Shown one piece after another: positions 7,325-14,146 of a stretch of 39,268 bases of DNA; the first letter of the stretch is position 1, and each line of letters opens with the position of its first letter. The notes beneath the pieces were generated by a model that was not told the DNA's origin, made no database searches, and saw only the letters and a program-made list of their open reading frames with translations. The position numbers and the translations under genes were made by a program. The stretch comes from Pseudoruminococcus_B sp937901805 (GTDB lineage Bacteria; Bacillota; Clostridia; Oscillospirales; Ruminococcaceae), in contig CAUWNS010000016.1 of the NCBI GenBank assembly GCA_963560245.1, positions 1 to 39,268 on the forward strand. Direction: 5' to 3'.

Positions 7325-8068
7325 ATGGAAAAGCTGACGTTTCGGGTACAACAGTTTGAAGGCCCGCTGGATTTGCTGCTCCATCTCATTTCGAAAAATA
7401 AAATTGATATCCGGGATATTCCCATTGCCGCTCTGTTAGAACAATATCTGGACGCCATCGATCAGATGAAGCGACAGGATCTGGAAATTGCAAGCGAATT
7501 CCTGGAAATGGCGGCTCGTCTTGTATATATCAAAACGGTCATGCTGCTTCCCAAACAGGAAGAAGCGCAGGCGCTTAAAGAGGAACTGACCGGGCAGTTA
7601 ATCGAATATGCGGCATGTAAGAAAGCTGCCGTCCTGCTGCGCAAACAGTATGTCGGAGGAGATATTTTTATACACCCGCCCATGCAAAACCTAATCGATG
7701 ATGCCTATACCCGTGTGCACGAACCGCAGCTTCTGAGAAAAGCTTACCTTGCAGCAATCGGGCGGCGCGCCCGATTGCTGCCTCCGCCGAAAGCTGCGTT
7801 TGAGGGGATTATCCAGCGGGAGTTTGTTCCGGTGGAGACAAAAGAACGGGAAATATTGCAGCTTCTCAAGACCGGCACCGGTATTTCTCTGCGACATCTC
7901 TATGAGTTGCAGACGGAACGCTCCGGAGCGGTGGCTGTTTTTCTCGCCCTTCTGGAATTGATGAAATCCGGAAAGATCACATTGGATGACCGCGGACGGA
8001 TCTTTTCAGCGGATATTATTCAAAAGGAGGAACCGGAACATGGACAACTATCAGGCGGTACTCTTTGA
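7325..8068 (+). CDS. scpA: Segregation and condensation protein A
   Basis: Kleisin subunit of the SMC-ScpAB complex that organises and segregates the chromosome. 247 residues. The N-terminus FRVQQFEGPLDLLLHLISKNKIDIRDIPIAALLEQYLDAI is the SMC-neck-binding helical domain (shown here only as family description). A variable middle follows, then a C-terminal winged helix (residues about 165-235) with ISLRHLYELQ and KSGKITLDDRGRIF. There is no good ribosome binding site of its own; it starts three bases after the protease stop, so translation is probably coupled. Its last 29 bases overlap the HAD gene. Confidence 0.96.
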   Translation: MEKLTFRVQQFEGPLDLLLHLISKNKIDIRDIPIAALLEQYLDAIDQMKRQDLEIASEFLEMAARLVYIKTVMLLPKQEEAQALKEELTGQLIEYAACKKAAVLLRKQYVGGDIFIHPPMQNLIDDAYTRVHEPQLLRKAYLAAIGRRARLLPPPKAAFEGIIQREFVPVETKEREILQLLKTGTGISLRHLYELQTERSGAVAVFLALLELMKSGKITLDDRGRIFSADIIQKEEPEHGQLSGGTL

Positions 8069-8717
8069 TTTCGATTTTACCCTTGCGGATGCTTCCCGGG
8101 GAATTCTTGCCTCCATCTCCTACGCCCTTGCCGAAATGGGACTCCCCCCTGCTGCGGAAACGGATATGCTACATACCATCGGCCTTTCCTTAAAGGAGAC
8201 TTTTTTCTCGTTGACCCAGCTTCAAAATGAGGAACTGGCCAACCGGTTTGCCGATTATTTTGTGCAAAAATCCGACGAGGTCATGGTAGCAAATACCCGC
8301 TTGTATGAAGATACCCTGCCCTGCCTGCACGCACTCAGGCAACAGGGATACCAGCTTGCAGTTGTTACTACCAAATACCGCCGCAGGATTGACGCCGTTT
8401 TTGCACGGGAGCAGGAGGAAGGGCTGTTTGACGTTATTCTCGGCGGAGATGACGTCAAAGAACCCAAACCCTCTCCGGAAGGAATCCTCCTTGCACTGAA
8501 CGCCCTGCGCTGTCCACCTTCCCATGCTCTTTATGTGGGGGACAGCTTAGTGGACGCCAAAAGCGCGCAGAATGCAAAAGTTGATTTTGCAGCGGTTTTG
8601 ACGGGGACAACTCTTGCTGAGCAGTTGAAAGGGGTTGCTCATGTGGGGATTTATCCAACTCTTTCTTCCCTCTGCAAGGGTACGGGCCTGCTCAAAGGAC
8701 TGGAGGTGGATTCATAA
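8040..8717 (+). CDS. HAD-superfamily hydrolase (phosphoglycolate phosphatase / PpaX-like)
   Basis: Cytosolic phosphatase of 225 residues. Motif I is LFDFDFTLAD with nucleophile Asp10 and Asp12. The helical cap follows (residues 20-85), then motif II VVTTK, Lys in EPKPSPEG (about 145) and motif IV YVGDSLVD (about 165). The start is the ATG at 8040, since AAAAGGAGG precedes it inside the end of scpA; the overlap with scpA is 29 bp. Its TAA stop shares a base with the scpB ATG (TAATG). It sits between scpA and scpB, which are usually adjacent; nothing suggests a role in condensin. The substrate could be phosphoglycolate or pyrophosphate. Confidence 0.9.
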   Translation: MDNYQAVLFDFDFTLADASRGILASISYALAEMGLPPAAETDMLHTIGLSLKETFFSLTQLQNEELANRFADYFVQKSDEVMVANTRLYEDTLPCLHALRQQGYQLAVVTTKYRRRIDAVFAREQEEGLFDVILGGDDVKEPKPSPEGILLALNALRCPPSHALYVGDSLVDAKSAQNAKVDFAAVLTGTTLAEQLKGVAHVGIYPTLSSLCKGTGLLKGLEVDS

Positions 8718-9271
8718 TGTATGAACAGGAAAAGGCGATTGTGGAAGCCGTACTTTTTTCCTGTGGGGATCCGGTGGAATCCCAGCGGTTGTGTGAAGCA
8801 ACCGGTCTGGAACCCTCCCGATTGCCTATCGTCGCGGAAGAACTGGAACAGAACTATCGCACAAGAAACAGCGGGCTTTCTATTATCCGTTTAGGGGATT
8901 GCTACCAGATGGTCACGCGCATTGAATACGGGGAAGCGGTTCGAAAAGCGCTTACCATTAAAAAGAATGCTCCCCTTTCCTCCGCTGCTTCCGAAGTGCT
9001 CGCCATTATCGCTTACAATCAGCCGGTTACAAAGGGTTTTGTAGAGCAGGTACGCGGCGTAGACAGTTCCTCTATCGTCAATTCCTTGGTTACAAAGGGC
9101 CTGATTGAAGAGGACGGCAGGCTCAATCTTCCCGGCAGGCCAATTGCTTACCGTACGACAGATAATTTTTTACGCAGTTTTTCCCTTTCTTCTCTGGAGG
9201 ATCTCCCCAAAATACACTCTGAAGCACCCGAGCAGGAGGAGACATCGAACGGACAGGCGGGTTTATCATGA
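8717..9271 (+). CDS. scpB: Segregation and condensation protein B
   Basis: Second regulatory subunit of SMC-ScpAB, 184 residues, two winged-helix domains. Residues 1-80 carry EAVLFSCGDPVE. Residues 85-165 carry LSSAASEVLAIIAYNQPVTK and VRGVDSSSIVNSLVTKGLIEE, the strongest ScpB signature. YRTTDNFLRSF near 150 is also typical. GGAGGTGG precedes the start. ATGA overlap with the following DUF2953 gene. A dimer of ScpB binds ScpA, so both being in one operon is expected despite the HAD gene between them. Confidence 0.96.
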   Translation: MYEQEKAIVEAVLFSCGDPVESQRLCEATGLEPSRLPIVAEELEQNYRTRNSGLSIIRLGDCYQMVTRIEYGEAVRKALTIKKNAPLSSAASEVLAIIAYNQPVTKGFVEQVRGVDSSSIVNSLVTKGLIEEDGRLNLPGRPIAYRTTDNFLRSFSLSSLEDLPKIHSEAPEQEETSNGQAGLS

Positions 9272-9948
9272 CGGGGTGGATTATTTTTACCGGGATAGCC
9301 GGGATCTTTCTTTTCCTTCTAATGTCCCGTATCCGGGTTGAATTTTCTTATGGGAAAATCATCCGCCTGACAGCCCGTTTTCTATTTTTGCAGTTTTCTC
9401 TGCTTCCCACAGACAAAGAGACAAAAAAACAGCGGACTGCTTCCAAGAAAAGTTCCCATAAAAAGAAAAAAAAGCCGGTTCAGAGTGAACGCACACAGGA
9501 AGAGCGAAAAATTTCGAAAACAGTTGATGCTGCATTTGATGAACTCATTGAGAAAATATCCAACTGGATGGCCGTTCTGCGCAGTATTTTGTATGGGGTA
9601 AATCTCCTGCTGCGCCATATTACCATCGATCGCGTAGTGTGCAGCCTGCATATCGGCGGAGAAGACCCCGCACAAGCCGGAATTGCTTATGGAAAAACCT
9701 GTATCCTTATGTATAGCGGCCTGGCCGTCCTCCAAAACTATCTGCGCATGAAAATACAGAAACTGGAACTCATCCCGGAAATGATGGAGGATGTGTTTAC
9801 CGTACAGTTCTCCCTGCGTGTGTGTATCCCCGTATATGTTGTCCTGTGGGCAGCGGGAGGAGCGCTTTGGAAACTGCTTATACGGATGATAAAAAAACAG
9901 ATGGCGGAGACAAAGCAAACTCCAAACCGGACAGAAGGAGGAATCTAA
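9268..9948 (+). CDS. DUF2953 domain membrane-associated protein
   Basis: Protein of 226 residues with an N-terminal membrane segment (GWIIFTGIAGIFLFLLM). A very basic stretch of about 25 residues follows (KKSSHKKKKKP, residues 55-75), then a mostly soluble part, with a last hydrophobic stretch at about residues 185-205 (VYVVLWAAGGALWKLL). This layout, and its place between scpB and gerW, match the DUF2953 family found next to gerW in endospore-forming Clostridia. The function is unknown; a role in sporulation is inference from position. It overlaps scpB by four bases. Confidence 0.82.
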   Translation: MTGWIIFTGIAGIFLFLLMSRIRVEFSYGKIIRLTARFLFLQFSLLPTDKETKKQRTASKKSSHKKKKKPVQSERTQEERKISKTVDAAFDELIEKISNWMAVLRSILYGVNLLLRHITIDRVVCSLHIGGEDPAQAGIAYGKTCILMYSGLAVLQNYLRMKIQKLELIPEMMEDVFTVQFSLRVCIPVYVVLWAAGGALWKLLIRMIKKQMAETKQTPNRTEGGI

Positions 9949-9954
9949 ATCAAA

Positions 9955-10515
9955 ATGCGTTACTTCAAAAAAATCCAGGGCGAACGGCTTTATCTTTCTC
10001 CCCCGAACGCCGAGGATGTGGGAACCTATGTCCGCTGGCTTTCTGACCGCTCTGTTACTGACGGTTTGGGGAATACTTTCAGCCTGATTTCCCTGTCATC
10101 TGAACGGGAATGGCTTCAAAAAGCGGCGGAGACGTACCAGTTTGCAATTGTCCGGCAAGAAGATAATACTCTTATTGGGAACTGTGGACTGGAACCAATC
10201 AGTCATATCCACCGTACGGCAGAAGCCGGACTGTTTATTGGAGAAGAGGCAGACCGTGGAAAAGGCTACGGTGCGGAAGCTCTCGGTCTTTTAGTAGATT
10301 ATGGGTTTCAGGTGCTGAATCTGCACAGTATCATGCTCCGCGTTTTTTCCTTTAATGAACGTGCAATTGCCTGTTACAAAAAAATTGGGTTCCAAGAATT
10401 CGGCAGAAGAAGAGAATGCTATTACCTAAACGGGATCTATTATGATAGTATCCACATGGATCTTTTAAAAGAAGAAAGAGAGCATATCCTGTATGAACAA
10501 AGGAAAGGGGAATAA
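9955..10515 (+). CDS. GNAT family N-acetyltransferase (RimJ/RimL/SpeG-like)
   Basis: Acetyl-CoA-dependent acyltransferase, 186 residues. The opening GERLYLSPPNAEDVGTYVRWLSD is typical of the RimJ/RimL subgroup. Motif A is EADRGKGYGAEALGLLVDYGF (about 100-120), with R-G-K-G-Y-G for pyrophosphate binding. Motif B, FNERAIACYKKIGFQEFGRRRE, is complete. The C-terminus YYDSIHMDLL fits. AGGAGG lies upstream of ATG 9955. Six bases separate it from DUF2953, and its stop abuts the gerW start. The acceptor could be a protein N-terminus, a polyamine or an amino acid. It is probably an insertion into the usual DUF2953-gerW pair. Confidence 0.92.
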   Translation: MRYFKKIQGERLYLSPPNAEDVGTYVRWLSDRSVTDGLGNTFSLISLSSEREWLQKAAETYQFAIVRQEDNTLIGNCGLEPISHIHRTAEAGLFIGEEADRGKGYGAEALGLLVDYGFQVLNLHSIMLRVFSFNERAIACYKKIGFQEFGRRRECYYLNGIYYDSIHMDLLKEEREHILYEQRKGE

Positions 10516-10935
10516 ATGATGAGTGAACATCCAATCAATGATTTAATGCAGACTTCTATGCAAAAACTCCGGGAAATGGTGGACGTCAATACCATTGTCG
10601 GACAGCCAATCCGGACGGACGATGGAACGACTATTATTCCTGTGTCCAAGGTAACGTTTGGATTTGGCTCTGCCGGCTCTGATTTCCCATCTGCAAAACC
10701 CAAAGATATGTTTGGCGGTGGAAGCGGCGGCGGCGTATCGATTTCCCCAATCGCATTTTTGGTTATCAGCAATGGGAATGTCCGATTGCTCCAGCTTGCC
10801 GGTTCGGATGAAAATGGTACTACTGATCGTATCATCAACATGGTTCCAGACGTAGTGGATAAGGTATCCGGCCTGTTTCAAACCAAAAAATCCGAACAGC
10901 CGCAATCCAAAAACACAAAATCGGAAGAAAAATAG
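10516..10935 (+). CDS. gerW: GerW family spore protein (YtfJ)
   Basis: Small protein of 139 residues linked to spores; in Bacillus YtfJ (GerW) is needed for normal germination. Family marks: ETVDV-like opening (LREMVDVNTIVGQPI), then DGTTIIPVSKVTFGFGSAG, a Gly-rich loop (MFGGGSGGGVSISPIAFLVI), and a charged C-terminal tail. Length is normal. It starts directly after the GNAT stop (TAA-ATGATG) and ends the operon; an intrinsic terminator follows at once. Its presence argues that the organism forms endospores or descends from a spore former. Confidence 0.95.
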   Translation: MMSEHPINDLMQTSMQKLREMVDVNTIVGQPIRTDDGTTIIPVSKVTFGFGSAGSDFPSAKPKDMFGGGSGGGVSISPIAFLVISNGNVRLLQLAGSDENGTTDRIINMVPDVVDKVSGLFQTKKSEQPQSKNTKSEEK

Positions 10936-10967
10936 AAAACAGCCCTCTTTTTAAGAGGGCTGTTTTC
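10935..10967 (+). terminator. Intrinsic terminator of the scpAB-gerW operon
   Basis: GAAAACAGCCCTCTT / AAGAGGGCTGTTTTC around a short T-rich loop; the closing TTTT is part of the stem and serves as the U-tract. Confidence 0.9.
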
Positions 10968-10995
10968 CCATTTATCTGATATTCCAATACCGGCG

Positions 10996-11024
10996 TTGAA
11001 CAACAATATCCCCTGTTTTAAAAT
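10996..11024 (+). promoter_or_regulatory. Promoter of the nitroreductase pseudogene
   Basis: TTGAAC (10996-11001), 17-bp spacer, TAAAAT (11019-11024), then AAAGGAG and ATG at 11045. Confidence 0.6.
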
Positions 11025-11044
11025 ACGGCAAAAGGAGAGATTCC

Positions 11045-11604
11045 ATGGAATTGGAAACCGTTATCCAAAACAGAAGAAGTATCCGTAAATTCACAGACAG
11101 GCCAGTGGAAAAGTACAAGCTGCTCTCCATTCTGGAAAGCGCCCGCCTATGCCAGTCGGCAAAAAACCGGAATCCCTGGCGCTTTTTATTGCTGGAAGTC
11201 GAGAAAAAAGATACTGCCGCAGCTATCATGCCCTCTCTTTTTAAGCAGAGAGAAAATACGCCTTTAGGTTATTTGAACAGTTCCCAAAATACAGCAGGCG
11301 TACTCCGGAATGCCCCCATCCTGCTGCTGGTTTCCACCAACCGAACGAGGAATGGTTCATCAATGACATGCTCTCCATCGGCGCTGCTGTGGAACATATC
11401 TGTCTGCAGGCGGTCAATCTGGGTTTAGAAGCCCTGTGGATCCGGGATACCGAATACACAAAAGAAAAAAACTGCTCGTTTGTGGGCTATCCACAGTTGG
11501 ATTTGGTCAGCGCTGTTTCTATAGGATATGCCGATCAGACTCCCTATCCCAGGCCAAGAAAAGCGCTGTCAGAACTGATGCTGGAAGAATTTTTCCATGA
11601 GTAA
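11045..11604 (+). pseudogene. Nitroreductase family FMN protein, interrupted by a frameshift
   Basis: The first part (residues 1-98) reads MELETVIQNRRSIRKFTDRPV, then SARLCQSAKNRNPWRFLL, the FMN-binding opening of nitroreductases, down to APILLLVST. Around 11339-11341 the family sequence leaves this frame. It continues one base later as PNEEWFINDMLSIGAAVEHI, then AVNLGLEALWIRD and SIGYADQTPYPRPRK, to a stop at 11604. A single missing base would restore one protein of about 186 residues, the normal length. Promoter and AAAGGAG are intact, so the break is recent, or is a sequencing error. The original role would be NAD(P)H-dependent reduction of an unknown substrate. Confidence 0.88.
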
Positions 11605-11652
11605 CGAAAAAGTTTTTCCATCCCCATTGATCTTTCAGAAAACTGTTTTCGG

Positions 11653-11681
11653 TAGAAAAATCAGATCACGCGCAGTATACT
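11653..11681 (+). promoter_or_regulatory. Possible promoter of the methyltransferase gene
   Basis: TAGAAA (11653-11658), 17-bp spacer, TATACT (11676-11681), 43 bp before the start codon. The -35 is weak. Confidence 0.4.
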
Positions 11682-11723
11682 ACGAATATCAAAAATGAAA
11701 CGACTGTCAGAAAGGATTTCTAC

Positions 11724-12431
11724 ATGATTATTCGCAAAAATATGAAACAACATATGGATGGACTGAAAAACTGGTTGGAGGAAACCAAAAATACTCCCCT
11801 GGAAGAGATGTCGGCGTTTTTCTCAGCACGAATTGACGGATATGAAGAGCATATGTCCATTTGGAAAAATGCTTACCGCCGGTTTGCAGAATTTCTGCCA
11901 GAAGGATGCAAACAGGTTCTGGATTTGGGGTGTGGAACAGGGCTGGAGCTGGATGAATGTTTTCTCCGGTTTCCGGATTTGCAGGTCACCGGCTTGGATC
12001 TCTGTCCAGACATGCTGGAAAAACTCCTTCAAAAGCATGGGGATAAACATCTTGAGGCAATCTGTGCGGACTATTTCCTTTTTGATATGGGAAAAACGCT
12101 CTGGGATGCTGTCATTTCCTTTGAAAGCCTGCACCACTTTTTTCCAGAACAAAAACAGACTCTCTATCGTAAAATACAAAACAGCCTGAAAGAAGGAGGG
12201 ACTTTTTTGCTCGGAGATTATATCGCCTGCTGCGACGAAGAAGAAACCCTGCTGCAAAAGGCTTATCGTGCAAAAAGGGAGCGTTTTTCTATTCCGCAAG
12301 AATATTTTGTCCATTTTGATATCCCGCTCACCTTGGAACATGAAATGCAGCTGCTGCACCAGGCTGGTTTTTCCCATGTGTTTCCGCTGGACAGTATCGA
12401 AGGAGCCAGCATGGTATTAGCCAAAAAATGA
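11724..12431 (+). CDS. Class I SAM-dependent methyltransferase
   Basis: Rossmann-fold methyltransferase of 235 residues, cytosolic. Motif I is VLDLGCGTG at residues 65-73, followed by the acidic strand end VTGLDLCPDMLEKL (about 92-105). ICADYFLFD (about 116-123) supplies motif II, and the post-motif VISFESLHHFFPEQKQTLYRKI is typical of the methyltransferase-11/25 group. ATG 11724 lies behind AAAGGA. Single gene with a weak promoter and a shared strong terminator. The acceptor is unknown; nothing nearby points to a pathway. Confidence 0.9.
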   Translation: MIIRKNMKQHMDGLKNWLEETKNTPLEEMSAFFSARIDGYEEHMSIWKNAYRRFAEFLPEGCKQVLDLGCGTGLELDECFLRFPDLQVTGLDLCPDMLEKLLQKHGDKHLEAICADYFLFDMGKTLWDAVISFESLHHFFPEQKQTLYRKIQNSLKEGGTFLLGDYIACCDEEETLLQKAYRAKRERFSIPQEYFVHFDIPLTLEHEMQLLHQAGFSHVFPLDSIEGASMVLAKK

Positions 12432-12455
12432 GGTTTTTCACGATTCAGGATATAT

Positions 12456-12489
12456 AAAAATCCCGCCGTGTAAAAACGGCGGGATTTTT
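12456..12489. terminator. Bidirectional intrinsic terminator
   Basis: AAAAATCCCGCCGT / ACGGCGGGATTTTT (14 bp) with a 6-nt loop. T-runs exist on both strands, so it ends the methyltransferase gene from the left and the rsmD-coaD operon from the right. Confidence 0.93.
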
Positions 12490-12503
12490 CATCTCATTTC
12501 TTA

Positions 12504-12956
12504 TCATTTCTGCGGATTTTTGAGCAAGGCACGGGCATTGCGGATTTCTTTCAGGCTTTCCGTAAGACATTCGTCCGCTTTCGACATAATCGAATCTGCA
12601 TATTCATTGGCAGCCTGCTTCATTTCCCGGGACTTATGCTGGGCGTCGGACAGCATTTCGTTCGCATGAGCCTGCGCCTGTCTGGTGATGACATCCTCTT
12701 TCAGCAAAGCCTGCGCTTTTTGTTCTGCCTTGCGCATCAGTGCAGCTGCTTCTGAGCGCGCTCCTTCAATAATCTCATTGCGATCTGCGACAATGGCTTT
12801 TGCCTGTTTGACCTCAATCGGGAGGTTCGCACGGATATCGTCAATCAAATCACGGACTTTTGCCGCGTCCAGAACGCAGCGGCCGCCAGAGAGCGGCAAG
12901 CTCCAGGCGTCATCGATCATTTCATCCAAAAGATCCAATACTTCTTCTATTCGCAT
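12504..12956 (-). CDS. Coiled-coil protein found next to coaD, function unknown
   Basis: 150 residues. The N-terminal 50 (VLDLLDEMIDDAWSLPLSGGRCVLDAAKVRDLID) look like a small folded or dimerising part. Residues 55-140 are one long, charged, Ala-rich helix (for example EGARSEAAALMRKAEQKAQAL) without prolines, of the kind automatic pipelines label ATPase or V-type ATPase subunit H because of coiled-coil similarity. I find no ATP-binding motif, so that label should not be used. It ends the rsmD-coaD operon, 33 nt after coaD, an order I know from other Clostridia. A structural or membrane-curvature role, as in DivIVA-like proteins, is only a guess. Confidence 0.8.
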   Translation of the reverse strand: MRIEEVLDLLDEMIDDAWSLPLSGGRCVLDAAKVRDLIDDIRANLPIEVKQAKAIVADRNEIIEGARSEAAALMRKAEQKAQALLKEDVITRQAQAHANEMLSDAQHKSREMKQAANEYADSIMSKADECLTESLKEIRNARALLKNPQK

Positions 12957-12989
12957 GTCAAATCCTCACTTTCATCAGAAGAGGGTACT

Positions 12990-13478
12990 CTATTTCACCA
13001 GGTTCAAACCCGCCTCTATCTCTTCCAAAATCTCTTTTGGTACCAAATCAGAAATATCTCCGCCAAAATAGGCAATCTGTTTGACCGCACTGGAACTCAA
13101 CCCCATATACTCCGCACGTGCAGTCAAAAAAACAGTATCTGCCTTGGGATCAAATTTCCGGTTAAACGCGGCCTGCTGCAATTCATATTCAAAATCGCTG
13201 ACTGCGCGCAGTCCCTTGACAATCGCGGTCACTCCGTGTGCTTTGGTATATTCCGCCAAAAGCCCGCAATGGGAATCGACAAACACATTCGGCAGACCCC
13301 GGGTAATGCGCTGGATGAATTCCATCCTCTGCCGTACTGTAAACGCCGGATGTTTTAAAGGATTTTCCGTTACTAAGACAGTAACTTTTTCAAACAGAAC
13401 GGCTGCCCGACAGATAATATCCAAATGGCCGTTGGTAATGGGATCAAAACTGCCGGGACAGATTGCATGACTGCCCAT
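12990..13478 (-). CDS. coaD: Pantetheine-phosphate adenylyltransferase
   Basis: Fourth step of coenzyme A synthesis: 4'-phosphopantetheine + ATP to dephospho-CoA. 162 residues, full length. The nucleotidyltransferase motif is GSFDPITNGH (9-18). IVKGLRAVSDFEYELQ carries the pantetheine-binding Arg, and EYMGLSSSAVKQIA near residue 125 is the second ATP motif (S-S-x-x-x-K). One base separates the rsmD stop from its ATG, and the ribosome binding site GGAAGGGGG lies inside rsmD. The rsmD-coaD pair is conserved across Bacillota. Confidence 0.98.
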   Translation of the reverse strand: MGSHAICPGSFDPITNGHLDIICRAAVLFEKVTVLVTENPLKHPAFTVRQRMEFIQRITRGLPNVFVDSHCGLLAEYTKAHGVTAIVKGLRAVSDFEYELQQAAFNRKFDPKADTVFLTARAEYMGLSSSAVKQIAYFGGDISDLVPKEILEEIEAGLNLVK

Positions 13479-13479
13479 G

Positions 13480-14022
13480 CTATTCCCCCTTCCTGCGATA
13501 CTGCGTCAATTTGATTTTCCCATAGCGGTAGGTCTTTTTCAGCCGAAAATCCCCCACCTCTTCCGGAAGTTCTTCCTGCTTGCGCGTTTCACAGAAAATC
13601 ACACAGGTCTCACTAGCAGCCTGTACGGCAAGCGGCAGAGCCTGCTGGCAGATCCCCTGTTCATATGGCGGATCCAGGAAAACGAAGTCAAATTGTTCCC
13701 CGGTGGATTTCAGGAACGCCAGGGAATCCGTCAGCAGGACCTTTGCTTTTTCAGCAAGCTGTGTCGTTTTCAGATTTTCTTTTACCGCGGCAATGGCGTC
13801 CCGGTTCTTATCCACAAATACCGCGCTTTTTGCCCCGCGGCTGAGCGCCTCAATCCCGATTTGACCGGAACCGGCGAATAAATCCAAAACCGCGGCCCCT
13901 TCTATTTCAAACTGCACCGCACTGAAAACCGCTTCTTTTACCATATCCGTTGTCGGACGGACGTCTGACCCCTTAGGGGTTATCAACTTTTTAGAACGGG
14001 CAGTCCCTGTAATTACTCGCAT
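13480..14022 (-). CDS. rsmD: 16S rRNA (guanine966-N2)-methyltransferase
   Basis: Methylates G966-equivalent of 16S rRNA during 30S assembly. 180 residues. The start MRVITGTARSKKL is the family N-terminus. VLDLFAGSGQIGIEALSRGA is the SAM motif I, and FVFLDPPYEQG holds the D-P-P-Y catalytic motif. I choose ATG 14022 (AGGAAGG upstream) over the in-frame start at 14067, which adds 15 residues unlike the family. First gene of the rsmD-coaD-coiled-coil operon, with a strong promoter just upstream. Confidence 0.96.
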   Translation of the reverse strand: MRVITGTARSKKLITPKGSDVRPTTDMVKEAVFSAVQFEIEGAAVLDLFAGSGQIGIEALSRGAKSAVFVDKNRDAIAAVKENLKTTQLAEKAKVLLTDSLAFLKSTGEQFDFVFLDPPYEQGICQQALPLAVQAASETCVIFCETRKQEELPEEVGDFRLKKTYRYGKIKLTQYRRKGE

Positions 14023-14117
14023 AATGTTTCCTTCCTGATTGACAAAAACAACCTTTTCCAGAGACAATGAAAATCCTCCGGAATACCTTCCAATCTTCTT
14101 GCATAAACTTGTAGTCT

Positions 14118-14146
14118 ATTATCCTCTGCCTGTTCCCGCTTGTCAA
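14118..14146 (-). promoter_or_regulatory. Promoter of rsmD-coaD
   Basis: Perfect TTGACA (14146-14141), 17-bp spacer, GATAAT (14123-14118). The -35 overlaps the uvrC stop codon, so the operon is expressed independently of uvrC. Confidence 0.78.

Noticed and set aside
12504..12956. V-type ATPase subunit for the coiled-coil protein after coaD
   Set aside because: Only coiled-coil similarity supports it; no ATPase subunit neighbours and no binding motif.
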